Shown here one piece after another: positions 10,034-18,746 of a stretch of 64,000 nt of DNA (position 1 is the first letter of the stretch; the number at the start of each line of letters is the position of its first letter). The position numbers were made by a program, and so were the translations under genes. Source of the DNA: Priestia iocasae (lineage in GTDB: Bacteria > Bacillota > Bacilli > Bacillales > Bacillaceae_H); contig NZ_JAFBFC010000001.1 of assembly GCF_016909075.1 (NCBI RefSeq), positions 984,945-1,048,944 of the forward strand, written 5' to 3'. A model generated the notes under the pieces. It ran no database searches and was not told where the DNA came from. It was given only the letters and a program-made list of their open reading frames with translations.

Positions 10034-10077
10034 TTGTACATAAAGGGTGGACATTTGTTCACCCTTTATGTACAATT
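10032..10077 (+). terminator. Hairpin closing the fructose operon
   Basis: A near-perfect stem of about 17 bp (ATTGTACATAAAGGGTG with its complement) begins at the fruA stop. It lacks a strict T-run but is the obvious end of the unit. Confidence 0.7.
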
Positions 10078-10187
10078 GGTTTAATTCTTGTTTAATTTTT
10101 AGAAAAATTAGACATCATACTTTCCTTGAATAAAGAGTATGATACAATAGTCTACTATTAAAAAGAGAGTAAGGAAGTGTCGTAAAA

Positions 10188-11567
10188 ATGAAGGTTGCGA
10201 AATTTGGTGGGAGCTCTGTAGCGAGTGGAGAAAAATTCAAGCAAGTAGCAAAAATTGTGACAAGTGATCCAGAGCGACGTATAGTGGTCGTATCAGCACC
10301 TGGTAAGCGATTCAGTGAAGATACAAAAATGACAGACTTATTAATCGCACTAGCAGCAAAAGTACAGCTAGGTGAAGACTATATGAATGAATTCGGGCAG
10401 ATTGTTGATCGCTATCGAGAGATTGTCACCGAGCTAGAAATGTCCACTGATATTCTGTCTGACATTATGGCAAACTTACAATCCATTATTGATATACATA
10501 AACATGACTCATTCCGTTTGCTTGATTGCATAAAAGCAAGTGGTGAAGACAATAACGCGAAATTAATGGCTGCTTATTTTAATCATTTAGGACACGAAGC
10601 CTATTATGTAAATCCGAAAGAAGCGGGCATTTTCGTAACCGATGAGCCAGGTCATGCGCGAGTATTACCTCATTCTTATCAAGAGATAGAGAAATTAAAA
10701 GAACGAACAGGTATTTTAGTTGTGCCAGGTTTCTTTGGTTATTCTGAAAACGGCAACATGGTAACATTTTCACGAGGTGGATCTGACATTACAGGTTCTA
10801 TTTTAGCTGCAGGTGTTAAAGCAGCTTTATATGAAAACTTCACAGATGTAGATTCCATTTATAGTGTAGATCCGCGTATTGTCAAAAATCCAAAAGAAGT
10901 AAAAGAAGTGACGTATCGTGAAATGCGCGAGCTTTCTTACGGTGGGTTTTCTGTGTTTCACGATGAAGCGTTAGAGCCTGTGTATAAGTTAGGTATTCCA
11001 GTTTGTGTAAAAAATACAAATAACCCAAGTGCTCCTGGTACGTTCATTGTGCCAAAGCGTAAATATAGTGACACACCAGTTGTTGGTATTGCAGGAGACA
11101 CTGGTTTTTGTAACATTCATGTGAGTAAGTATTTATTGAACCGTGAGCTTGGTTTTGGCCGTCGCTTACTTCAAATTTTAGAAGACGAAGGCATTTCATA
11201 TGAGCATACACCGTCTGGAATCGATAACATCTCTGTCATCATGCGCGAGCATCAACTAACACCTGAGAAGGAAGAGCGAGTGTTCTCACGTATTCAAACA
11301 GAGCTTGAAGTAGACGAACTCTTTATTGAGCGTGACTTAGCCCTTATCATGGTTGTAGGTGAAGGGATGAATAGCTCGGTAGGAATTGCAGCAAAAGCAA
11401 CCGAAGCATTGGCTCGTGCAGATGTTAACTTAGAAATGATTAACCAAGGTTCATCTGAAGTTAGCATGATGTTTGGCGTGAAAAGTGAAGTCGTTCCAAA
11501 AGCAGTCGAAGCGCTTTATAACGCTTATTTTAATAACGTGTATTCTATCTCTTATACGAATAGCTAA
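10188..11567 (+). CDS. Aspartate kinase, long monofunctional type (ThrD/YclM-like)
   Basis: The 459-residue enzyme has the N-terminal kinase motif KFGGSSVASGEKF, the FSRGGSDITGSILA nucleotide-site segment and two C-terminal ACT domains (for example VVGEGMNSSVGIAAKATEAL). It phosphorylates aspartate in the first step to lysine, threonine, methionine and diaminopimelate. The length and the single-chain form without internal beta start resemble B. subtilis YclM/ThrD rather than LysC or DapG. It stands alone, upstream of a bidirectional hairpin. The feedback effector cannot be read from sequence alone. Confidence 0.92.
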   Translation: MKVAKFGGSSVASGEKFKQVAKIVTSDPERRIVVVSAPGKRFSEDTKMTDLLIALAAKVQLGEDYMNEFGQIVDRYREIVTELEMSTDILSDIMANLQSIIDIHKHDSFRLLDCIKASGEDNNAKLMAAYFNHLGHEAYYVNPKEAGIFVTDEPGHARVLPHSYQEIEKLKERTGILVVPGFFGYSENGNMVTFSRGGSDITGSILAAGVKAALYENFTDVDSIYSVDPRIVKNPKEVKEVTYREMRELSYGGFSVFHDEALEPVYKLGIPVCVKNTNNPSAPGTFIVPKRKYSDTPVVGIAGDTGFCNIHVSKYLLNRELGFGRRLLQILEDEGISYEHTPSGIDNISVIMREHQLTPEKEERVFSRIQTELEVDELFIERDLALIMVVGEGMNSSVGIAAKATEALARADVNLEMINQGSSEVSMMFGVKSEVVPKAVEALYNAYFNNVYSISYTNS

Positions 11568-11583
11568 ATGTCTTCTTATTCAA

Positions 11584-11610
11584 TCGGACACTCTTTATAA
11601 GGGTGTCCGA
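11584..11610. terminator. Bidirectional terminator between aspartate kinase and rhodopsin
   Basis: The stem TCGGACAC/GTGTCCGA is shared by the convergent genes. The last codons and stop of the minus-strand rhodopsin gene lie inside the hairpin. Confidence 0.75.
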
Positions 11611-12320
11611 TCTTTTATGTCTGTTCCTTTTAATTCATTGATTTTACGTAAACGAATTAAGTCTAATAAGCTGAATCCAACTTTTGAAAAAATCGGTAGC
11701 AAGACAAAAAACATCGTATCAGCAATTTGTCCTATTACACCTAATCCAGAAGGTCCTAAAAGCCATACTGTTGGATACGATACCCAAAAAGCAGTTAAAT
11801 AACCTGCCATAATTGTATAAGTTGTATGTAATTGAGAACTTTGAGATTGTGCAATTTGTCGAAGTGGGTACCAAATGATGTAGAGGATAACTAAAAATGC
11901 ACTAAGACCAACTAAATACCATGTATAGACTGCTGGACCACTAGATAGATCACCAAGTAACCCGCTTAACACCATAATAATATCTGCTACAACGAGTGTA
12001 CCAATCATGATAAAATCTTTCTGTTTCGAGTAAAACATCGCTGTTAAAGATAACGCAACTAAAAGAAGAGGCGTAGTCACTACCCAGTCAATATAACGAG
12101 CAAAATAAATGATTGAACCATTTAGTTGTAAGACACCTTGACCGAGAGCCATTGAAAGGTAAGCAAGACCTGACCAAACAGGAATGATAATAGCAATCAT
12201 ATACTCAACACGTGGAACACCTTTACGATTCCTACTCATAAAAAAGAACACGATTGCTCCTAAGAACATGATCGATACATAAAGCCATAGTAGTTGCACT
12301 TCTACTGGATACACAAGCAT
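11595..12320 (-). CDS. Microbial rhodopsin, xenorhodopsin type (probable light-driven inward proton pump)
   Basis: This 241-residue protein has seven membrane helices and the type-1 rhodopsin hallmarks. Helix C reads ARYIDWVVTTPLLL: Arg75, Asp78 and Thr82 match bacteriorhodopsin R82/D85/T89, and Ala89 stands at the D96 donor position. Helix F keeps the retinal-pocket residues in FWVSYPTVW. Helix G reads FVLLPIFSKVGFSLLD, with the Schiff-base Lys213. Pro209 occupies the place of bacteriorhodopsin D212, and Asp220 lies seven residues after the lysine. From family knowledge, Pro at that place defines the Anabaena-sensory-rhodopsin/xenorhodopsin group, and an Asp at lysine+7 is the cytoplasmic acceptor in inward pumps. 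The ATG at 12320 lies one base from AGAGGAG, so the GTG two codons later may be the true start. No retinal-forming oxygenase gene is visible nearby. Confidence 0.93.
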   Translation of the reverse strand: MLVYPVEVQLLWLYVSIMFLGAIVFFFMSRNRKGVPRVEYMIAIIIPVWSGLAYLSMALGQGVLQLNGSIIYFARYIDWVVTTPLLLVALSLTAMFYSKQKDFIMIGTLVVADIIMVLSGLLGDLSSGPAVYTWYLVGLSAFLVILYIIWYPLRQIAQSQSSQLHTTYTIMAGYLTAFWVSYPTVWLLGPSGLGVIGQIADTMFFVLLPIFSKVGFSLLDLIRLRKINELKGTDIKDRTPL

Positions 12321-12372
12321 ACTCCTCTTTTCGTTTTTTATCCAGTCTTACCGTAACCATTCATTCATATAC

Positions 12373-12484
12373 AAAAAGAGGCTGAGACAAAAGGGATAAA
12401 GAACACCCCTGTTTGGCTCAGCCTACAACGTCCCTTGCCCAAAAACTCAGAAACATCAATGGATAAGGAGAAAGGGATGTTGCT
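12373..12484. repeat. Structured intergenic repeat, copy B
   Basis: This is the second copy of the element at 3299-3411. It has the stem GGCTGAG/CTCAGCC and then a second stem (CGTCCCTT with AAGGGATG), and shares the blocks TCCCTTGCC, ATCAATGGATA and AAGGGATGTTGC with copy A. It lies between the rhodopsin gene and the transporter gene, both on the minus strand. Confidence 0.75.
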
Positions 12485-12534
12485 TGTAAATCTTTTTTCT
12501 TGTTACTCACGTATGTCTGAGCCTCTACAGCTTT

Positions 12535-13803
12535 TTAGCAAACAGAATCATTTGGTTTCGGATTTGATAGGCCGAATAATGGTCTAATAAAGAGCGCAAG
12601 GTACGTTCCAAGCATCGCCATGACCATCCATACCCATCCGTGCAAGCTAAATGAAGCGATACCTCCAAAGTAAGCACCAATGTTACAACCGAAAGCAAGA
12701 CGAGCGCCATATCCCATCATTAATCCACCAATTAGTGAGGCAGCTGCAACGCCTGGTCGAATCTTTTTAAGAGCAAAGATTCCAGCAATACTTGAAGCTA
12801 AGAATGCACCGAGCATAATCCCAAAATTCATTACACTTGTTGAATCAGCTAGTACAGATTGAGTGAGCGAAGCAGCTTGTGCGTCTTGTTGCCAGTAACT
12901 CCATTGTGTAACATCAATGCCAATAGCCGTTGCCACTTTTGCACCCCATAAAGCAAATGCAGATGTAATGCCCCAAGGTTGACCACGAACCATGAGTGTT
13001 ACAGCGTTTAAAACAGCTAATACAATCGCTGCTACTAGAATTGGCCAAGAACCACGGAAAATACGTTTCCATCCTTGAACGGTTGGAAGCTGTTTCATTT
13101 TCGGTGGATTTTTCTTTTTCTGAAGATAAATCGTTAATAAAAAAATAAGTCCAAATATAGTCATTTGAACGAACCATGCTCCTAAATAGCCTAAACCTGT
13201 GCTCTCAGCTAATGAAATTGCAGGGAGAGAAGGCATGTCGTTCATCCAAAAATCGAAATGTGCCGTTGCAACTACAGAACCAACAATAAAGCCAGTTAGT
13301 GTAATCCACATCGAAGAGCTACCGCCACCAAGTGAATAAAGAGTACCTGATGCACATCCATTTCCAAGTTGCATTCCAATTCCGAAGATAAAGGAACCAA
13401 ATAGTAAGCTTACACCTACAGGCGACACATAACCAGTTGGTGTTACGCCTGTGAAGCTAAGTCCACTCGATAAAATAAGAGCAAATAACGTTGTCGCTAC
13501 AGCAAGCATCACCATATGAGCACGTAAAGCTTCGCCGTTACCAACAGCCATTAGGCGTCGAAACGCTGAGGTAAAGCCGAAACGTGCATGAAACAATGTA
13601 AATCCAAGTAATAACCCAAGAATAAACAGAACACCTTGTACCGAACCCTCAGATCCTACAATGATGCTTCCTAATACGGCTGAACCAATTAATCCAGCAC
13701 CTACAAGCATATTTTTCGGCTCTTTCAATGGAGAAGGAGCTAAAGGATTATGTTGTTTATGGAGCGAGTTTTGTTGGTTTATAACTGTTGTACGCAATAT
13801 CAT
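12535..13803 (-). CDS. YeeE/YedE-family sulfur-compound transporter
   Basis: The 422-residue membrane protein has an internally duplicated arrangement with two cysteine-bearing motifs, GNGCASGTLYSLGGG (first half) and LAFGCNIGAYFGG (second half), plus HARFGFTSAFRRL near the N-terminus. These match the YeeE/YedE family, whose characterised member TsuA imports thiosulfate through a chain of conserved cysteines. No thiosulfate sulfurtransferase or TusA-like gene is adjacent, so the substrate is inferred from the family. The ATG at 13803 is preceded by GGAAAAGGTG; the GTG one codon earlier is unlikely. Confidence 0.85.
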   Translation of the reverse strand: MILRTTVINQQNSLHKQHNPLAPSPLKEPKNMLVGAGLIGSAVLGSIIVGSEGSVQGVLFILGLLLGFTLFHARFGFTSAFRRLMAVGNGEALRAHMVMLAVATTLFALILSSGLSFTGVTPTGYVSPVGVSLLFGSFIFGIGMQLGNGCASGTLYSLGGGSSSMWITLTGFIVGSVVATAHFDFWMNDMPSLPAISLAESTGLGYLGAWFVQMTIFGLIFLLTIYLQKKKNPPKMKQLPTVQGWKRIFRGSWPILVAAIVLAVLNAVTLMVRGQPWGITSAFALWGAKVATAIGIDVTQWSYWQQDAQAASLTQSVLADSTSVMNFGIMLGAFLASSIAGIFALKKIRPGVAAASLIGGLMMGYGARLAFGCNIGAYFGGIASFSLHGWVWMVMAMLGTYLALFIRPLFGLSNPKPNDSVC

Positions 13804-13962
13804 CACCTTTTCCTATTGAAATAGTAGGCTTTGATTATAACACGTTATGATAAAGATTCAAGTTAAAACATTCTAGCTAAACGCCGTCTGATTTATACAT
13901 AAAAAAACAAATTTGTACACATTACTAGGGAAACAATACATTTTTTAAAAGGAGTGTACGGT

Positions 13963-14175
13963 GTGTTAGAGCTATGGAGAATGTATGCAATGAAGACATT
14001 AGGGATTGTGTCTGTAATAAATATTGTTGCTGGGCTATACCTCATTATTTTATATTTAGATAAATCTCCGATATATAAAGTTGGATTTGGTAGTGCACAT
14101 GTTGGAATTACCATTGCATCTATGTTATTGATTTATAAAATAGGAGAGGTCGTTTTTAGGTGGTATGAAAATTAA
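13963..14175 (+). CDS. Small membrane protein with two predicted helices, function unknown
   Basis: The roughly 70-residue protein has two hydrophobic segments (LGIVSVINIVAGLYLIILYL and VGITIASMLLIYKIG). The GTG at 13963 is placed eight bases after AAAAGGAG, better than the GTG at 13954, which overlaps that site. It runs convergent to cssS, and the two share a strong bidirectional terminator. I do not recognise the family. Confidence 0.65.
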   Translation: MLELWRMYAMKTLGIVSVINIVAGLYLIILYLDKSPIYKVGFGSAHVGITIASMLLIYKIGEVVFRWYEN

Positions 14176-14190
14176 AGTAGAGATTGATAA

Positions 14191-14235
14191 AACAAGCGCT
14201 CTCAAACATTTACGTTTGAGAGCGCTTGTTCATTT
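14191..14235. terminator. Bidirectional terminator, 17-bp perfect stem
   Basis: AACAAGCGCTCTCAAAC pairs perfectly with its complement around the loop ATTTAC. It ends both the small membrane gene and the cssRS unit. Confidence 0.9.
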
Positions 14236-15588
14236 TTCTTCTGTAAAAGCAGGAATTCTAATATGAAAGCGAACCCCGCTTTCTTTATTTTCAGCCCATA
14301 TTGTGGCACCATGATAAGAGACCACTCTTTTTACAATGCTGAGTCCGATTCCAAATTCTCCTTCCATTCCTTTATGAAAAGGTTCAAACAGAGTTTCAAG
14401 TACATGATATTCGATAGGTGGTCCATCGTTTCCAATTGTTAACTTCGCGTGCTTGTCTTCCTGTTTAAAAGAGATTGTAATCGTCGTTTTGGCATATCGT
14501 AACTGATTCTCAATTATATTTTCGAGTACTTTCATCCATTGTTCACGATCTCCTTTTATAAAAAGAGCAGAAGCATTTACGTTCCATTCTAAATCTGAAC
14601 GTGTCCAACGAAAACGATCAATCACTTGATTAATTAAGAGAGAAAAATCAAATGACTCACCTTCTACTTTTTTTGTGGCTAAATAATCTAGCTTTGTTAA
14701 GTACAATAAATCTTTAATTTTCTTTTCTAATCTCTCCGCTTCGTCTTCAATGACCTGTACCGTTGATTGTAAATCCCCTTTAGGATAAATGCCATCTTGA
14801 ATGGACTGAGAATAGCTTCTTATAACCATCACGGGTGTTTTTAAATCGTGAGAAATATTTTGAAGCAATACTTGTTGAGCTTCATCTTTTTTGACAAGTC
14901 GCTCACGCATCTGTTCAATTGAAGCTCCAAGCTTTCCAATTTCATCTTCACGATCGACGTTTACGGGCTCATGCCAATCTTGCTTTGAGATTCGTCTCAC
15001 ATGCTTTTCTAATGCGACGAGGGGACGACTTAAATATTTAGCAAGCCAAATGGATGGAATCCAACTAAGTAAAAAGACAATACTCATAATAAAGAGTAAC
15101 TGCTTGAATAATGTTTGAACTAAGTCATTTCGGTAAGAATCCCATGAATAGGAAAGAAGAAAAGCTGGTTGTCCATTTACAGTTACCTTTTGAATGACAT
15201 AAAAAAGAGTCTTTTCACCTACATCTGTTGAATAGCGTTCTGTTAGATTCTCTTGTGTAGCAGCTGCAAGTTGGATTTCTCGTAACACGTTAATTGGCAA
15301 TGTTTGAGAGATTAATGGAATATTTAAATTCTCAGGTAGAAATACATGGTGAACAGAACGGTTTCGAAGAGGAACGTTATCATTTCCTCCGAAATAATAT
15401 TCTTCACTTGAATTAGGAAGTCCGTATTCTTTTAAAATCAGTTGTTCATTTTCAATGGCTCGATACATCTCTTTTGTGAAGAAGCTTCTTAATGTAGTCG
15501 GAAATAAGATAGCAAGTAATAGTGAGATGACTAGTAGAATAGCAGAAATCACAAACCAAATTTGTAAGGTCAAAGGTTTATTTTTCAT
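14230..15588 (-). CDS. cssS: Secretion-stress sensor histidine kinase
   Basis: This 452-residue sensor has an N-terminal membrane helix, an extracytoplasmic domain (about residues 30-165), a second helix (about 165-185), a HAMP region, the phospho-acceptor motif ISHDLKTPVM and an HATPase with NIIENQL (N box) and GIGLSIVK (G box). It lies downstream of its response regulator with a four-base overlap and opposite an htrA-type protease gene. That is the arrangement of the B. subtilis cssRS-htrB locus. CssS senses misfolded secreted protein at the membrane-wall interface. The call rests on this synteny as well as domain content. Confidence 0.88.
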   Translation of the reverse strand: MKNKPLTLQIWFVISAILLVISLLLAILFPTTLRSFFTKEMYRAIENEQLILKEYGLPNSSEEYYFGGNDNVPLRNRSVHHVFLPENLNIPLISQTLPINVLREIQLAAATQENLTERYSTDVGEKTLFYVIQKVTVNGQPAFLLSYSWDSYRNDLVQTLFKQLLFIMSIVFLLSWIPSIWLAKYLSRPLVALEKHVRRISKQDWHEPVNVDREDEIGKLGASIEQMRERLVKKDEAQQVLLQNISHDLKTPVMVIRSYSQSIQDGIYPKGDLQSTVQVIEDEAERLEKKIKDLLYLTKLDYLATKKVEGESFDFSLLINQVIDRFRWTRSDLEWNVNASALFIKGDREQWMKVLENIIENQLRYAKTTITISFKQEDKHAKLTIGNDGPPIEYHVLETLFEPFHKGMEGEFGIGLSIVKRVVSYHGATIWAENKESGVRFHIRIPAFTEEK

Positions 15589-16253
15589 CCTTTTGTCATC
15601 CTATATCCATAGCCATAAATCGTTTCAATTCGTAAATGAGGCATTTTTTTGCGTAATCGGCGAACAAGATCATCAACAACTCGATCCGTTCCGAAGTAAT
15701 CCTCACCCCAAATACGATTAAGAATTTGCTCTCGAGAGAATGCTTGTCCTTGATTTTTAGCAAATAGAAGAACGAGGTCAAATTCCTTAGACGTTAAGTC
15801 AAGCTGTTCATGTTCGTCAGAAACGGATCTTACTTCCATTTCAATTGTATAAGGTGAAAGGATAATAGGACTTTCTTTTTTATCAAGCTCTCCGTATACT
15901 CTAGTTAATAGTTTTTGAACACGAATCACAAGCTCTCGTGGTAAAAAGGGTTTTGCTAAATAATCATCGCTGCCCATTTCAAGCCCAAGTACCCGATCAA
16001 TATCTGCATCTCGAGCGGAAATAAAGATAACGGGTACATCAGAATGAGCTTTAATCTCACGAATGAGTTGATAGCCATCTAAATCTGGCAACATAATATC
16101 TAAAATCCATAGATGTGGCTGTTTATGTATGGCGGCTCGTGCCCCTTCCCCTGTTACAAAAGAGGTAACGTTCCATCCTTCTTTTTCTAGGTAAAGAGTT
16201 AATACTTCATTTAGATTCTTTTCATCTTCAACAAGATAAATTTCATAAGACAC
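15585..16253 (-). CDS. cssR: Secretion-stress response regulator, OmpR family
   Basis: The 222-residue regulator has a receiver domain (acidic pair VEDEKN, phospho-acceptor WILDIMLPD, conserved lysine in YLAKPF) and a C-terminal winged helix ending in VDDLVRRLRKKM and YGYGYR. The GTG at 16253 is chosen because the protein then begins VSYEIYLVEDE and GAGAGGAG lies upstream. It is divergent from htrB, and TTTCACAA-like repeats between the genes are candidate CssR sites. In B. subtilis CssR activates htrA, htrB and its own operon. Confidence 0.88.
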   Translation of the reverse strand: MSYEIYLVEDEKNLNEVLTLYLEKEGWNVTSFVTGEGARAAIHKQPHLWILDIMLPDLDGYQLIREIKAHSDVPVIFISARDADIDRVLGLEMGSDDYLAKPFLPRELVIRVQKLLTRVYGELDKKESPIILSPYTIEMEVRSVSDEHEQLDLTSKEFDLVLLFAKNQGQAFSREQILNRIWGEDYFGTDRVVDDLVRRLRKKMPHLRIETIYGYGYRMTKG

Positions 16254-16317
16254 TTTTCTCACACTCCTCTCACACTTCACAGACATTATACTACGCGTGC
16301 TCTTTAGAAAAGAAGCA

Positions 16318-16356
16318 TTTCACAATTTCCCACAATGTTTTGATACTTTTCCCAAA
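16318..16356 (+). promoter_or_regulatory. Candidate CssR-binding repeats before htrB
   Basis: Three related boxes, TTTCACAA, TTTCCCACAA and TTTTCCCAAA, lie between the divergent cssR and htrB genes. The last two are 21 bases apart, start to start, so they fall on the same face of the helix. They resemble the octamer repeats reported for CssR targets in B. subtilis. A TATAGT -10-like sequence follows at about 16370. Confidence 0.5.
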
Positions 16357-16415
16357 TTATTTATGTATAGTAAGAAGCATCAAAAGAAAATCGTTCATCA
16401 AAAGGAGAGATTATC

Positions 16416-17708
16416 ATGGATATGCGTGAACAAAACAACCATGATTCACAAGAACATCAACATTCACAAGAAGTGGAAAACACAACGGAGCGTGAAGAAC
16501 ATCAACTTAATCAACCTACCTCTTATACAAGACAGGAAAAACGCCAAAAGCGATTTATTCCATTTGTTGCTTCATCCTTAACAGGAGCTATTTTAGGTGG
16601 TGGGATTGTATTATATGGGAGTCCGCTCCTAGGGATCAATGAGCCGGTATCTATCCCATCAAGCACGGTAGAGGAACGGCCTTCTAATGATTCATTACCA
16701 ATTCAACAAACATCGATGAATTCAAGTGACCTTGTAAAAATGATTGAAGAGGTGTCACCATCTGTTGTAAGTGTGACCAAATTTGAACAGAGAAGCAATC
16801 CATTCTCGTCGAATACACAAGAAGCAGAAGGTGGGACTGGCTCTGGTGTAGTGTTTAAAAAGGACGGTAAAGATGCTTATATTGTGACAAATAACCATGT
16901 AATTGAAGGGGCAAGTAAAATAAACGTTACGATGTCAACTGGTGAAACAGTTGATGCTGAAGTTGTTGGGGCAGACGCTTTAACTGATTTAGCAGTATTG
17001 AAGATTGATAGTCAGTATGTTCAAAAGGTTGCTGAGTTCGGAGATTCTTCACGCATTGTACAAGGAGAACCAGCTATTGCAATTGGCAATCCATTAGGGG
17101 AACAGTTCTCACGTACTGTTACCCAAGGGATTATTAGCGGAACAGAGCGTTCCATTGCGATTAACACTCAAGAAGGGGAATGGGAATTAGATGTCCTGCA
17201 AACGGATGCAGCGATTAACCCTGGTAATAGTGGGGGCGCGCTTGTAAACGCTGCTGGGCAAGTAATTGGTATAAATAGTTTGAAAATTGCTCAATCTGGA
17301 GTTGAAGGATTAGGATTTGCCATTCCTAGTAATGATGTGAGTAAGATTGTTGATGACTTAATGAAGAATGGAAAGGTACAACGTGCTTACATGGGGGTAT
17401 CAATGGTCGACATTACACAAGTGTCTCCTCAAGCGCAACAAGAAGAATTAAAGCTGCCTAAGCAATTTGATAAAGGCGTAGCATTAGCAAGCGTTGAACC
17501 ATTTTCTCCGGCAGCAGATGCAGGGCTTCAATCAAAGGATGTCATTGTAGCAATTAATGGACAAGACGTAGCAACTGGTAAAGAGCTACGTAAGTATTTG
17601 TATACGAAGACAAAAATAGGAGATAAAGTAGAAGTGACCTATCATCGAGGTGCTCAAAAGAAAACGACGTCTCTAACTTTAACAGAAAGAGGTTTAAATA
17701 ATGAGTAA
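16416..17708 (+). CDS. htrB: HtrA-type serine protease, membrane anchored
   Basis: The 430-residue protein has a His/Gln/Glu-rich cytoplasmic head (about residues 1-45), one membrane helix (about 48-68), a trypsin-like domain and a PDZ domain. The catalytic triad is His in TNNHVIEGA, Asp in ALTDLAVLK and Ser in NPGNSGGAL. HtrA proteases clear or refold damaged proteins on the outer side of the membrane. The divergent cssRS pair points to B. subtilis HtrB (YvtA). The ATG follows AAAGGAGAGATTATC. The gene overlaps the downstream foldase gene by eight bases. Confidence 0.92.
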   Translation: MDMREQNNHDSQEHQHSQEVENTTEREEHQLNQPTSYTRQEKRQKRFIPFVASSLTGAILGGGIVLYGSPLLGINEPVSIPSSTVEERPSNDSLPIQQTSMNSSDLVKMIEEVSPSVVSVTKFEQRSNPFSSNTQEAEGGTGSGVVFKKDGKDAYIVTNNHVIEGASKINVTMSTGETVDAEVVGADALTDLAVLKIDSQYVQKVAEFGDSSRIVQGEPAIAIGNPLGEQFSRTVTQGIISGTERSIAINTQEGEWELDVLQTDAAINPGNSGGALVNAAGQVIGINSLKIAQSGVEGLGFAIPSNDVSKIVDDLMKNGKVQRAYMGVSMVDITQVSPQAQQEELKLPKQFDKGVALASVEPFSPAADAGLQSKDVIVAINGQDVATGKELRKYLYTKTKIGDKVEVTYHRGAQKKTTSLTLTERGLNNE

Positions 17709-18684
17709 AAAAATCAGTGTCATTGCGCTAACTGCAGCTCTTGCGATGTCTTTAATGGCTTGCAACAACGCAGATTCATCAGCAAAAAAAGAAACAAGTC
17801 AAGCTCAAGAGGTATCCTTTCCAAAATTAGAGCGAAATGAACTTGAAAAACAAAATGAAGTGGTGACTTACAAAGGGGGAGAAGTATCTGGTAAGGAATT
17901 CGCAGATTATTTAGCGTTTCAAGGTTTTGTCAATCCAGATGCCCCTATTAATGAAAAAGAGTTCCAAAAAGAAGTGTTAAATCATCTTGTAATGGAAGAA
18001 AAAATCACGCAAGAAGTGAAAGATGATCAGTGGGCATCAGAGCGAGCAGATGAGCTGTGGGAGCAAATTTCTGCTTCGTATGACGAAAAAACACGAAAAA
18101 AAGGGTATGAAACGTTAAGTGTAAAAGAAGAAACAATTAAAAACCATCTTTTAAACTATTATAAAGTGGAACAATATTTTAGAGAAGGATTGACTGATAA
18201 AGATATCCAAGCTTTTTATGAAGATGTATCGGATGAAGTAACAGGTCTGACATTTCAACATATTTTAGTGGCGACAAAGCAAGCAGATGAAGAGGGTAAA
18301 GAAAAAGAAGTGAGGACAGATGAAAAAGCGAAGAAGATTGCTGATGATGTGAAGAACCAGCTCGATGAGGGCGGTGACTTTTCAAAGCTAGCAGAGAAGT
18401 ACAATGAAGACCCTGGTAGCAAAAAAACAAAAGGTGTATATGAGCAGATGCCGCTTTCTCAGTTAGATGGAGAATTTCGTGATGCAGCAGCGAATCAAAA
18501 AATTGGTGAAATTGGAGAACCAGTAAAAACGGATTATGGTTATCATATTATAAGGGTCGATAAGCGACAAAAGAAAGAATTAAAAGAAGTGAAAGATCCA
18601 ATTATGCAGCAATTAGCCATTGAAAAAATGAATAATTATATGAAAGAAACATTGCCTTCGGTCATTAAAGAAACAAACATATAA
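17701..18684 (+). CDS. PrsA-type lipoprotein foldase (parvulin)
   Basis: This 327-residue lipoprotein has a lipobox LMAC at about residues 18-21 and a parvulin peptidyl-prolyl isomerase domain (LTFQHILVAT, then GDFSKLAEKYNEDPGS and YGYHIIRVDKR). PrsA proteins help exported proteins fold at the outer membrane face. Its ATG lies inside the end of htrB (ATGAGTAA is shared), so foldase and protease are translationally linked. That suggests one secretion-stress unit. A long terminator hairpin follows. It may be a second PrsA paralogue; the main one could be elsewhere in the genome. Confidence 0.9.
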   Translation: MSKKISVIALTAALAMSLMACNNADSSAKKETSQAQEVSFPKLERNELEKQNEVVTYKGGEVSGKEFADYLAFQGFVNPDAPINEKEFQKEVLNHLVMEEKITQEVKDDQWASERADELWEQISASYDEKTRKKGYETLSVKEETIKNHLLNYYKVEQYFREGLTDKDIQAFYEDVSDEVTGLTFQHILVATKQADEEGKEKEVRTDEKAKKIADDVKNQLDEGGDFSKLAEKYNEDPGSKKTKGVYEQMPLSQLDGEFRDAAANQKIGEIGEPVKTDYGYHIIRVDKRQKKELKEVKDPIMQQLAIEKMNNYMKETLPSVIKETNI

Positions 18685-18691
18685 TTAATAG

Positions 18692-18746
18692 CCCCCTTAT
18701 ATGCTATGCATTTTACGATGGATAATAGCATATAAGGGGGTTTTTT
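18692..18746 (+). terminator. Terminator after htrB-prsA
   Basis: CCCCCTTATATGCTAT pairs with ATAGCATATAAGGGGG and is followed by six T. Confidence 0.92.

Noticed and set aside
10120..10187. Promoter for the aspartate kinase gene
   Set aside because: TTGAAT and TACAAT are present but only 11 bases apart, and no better-spaced pair was convincing.
11485..11802. 105-codon plus-strand frame over the end of the rhodopsin gene
   Set aside because: It overlaps the aspartate kinase end and the terminator hairpin and is antisense to a clear rhodopsin; no ribosome site is present.
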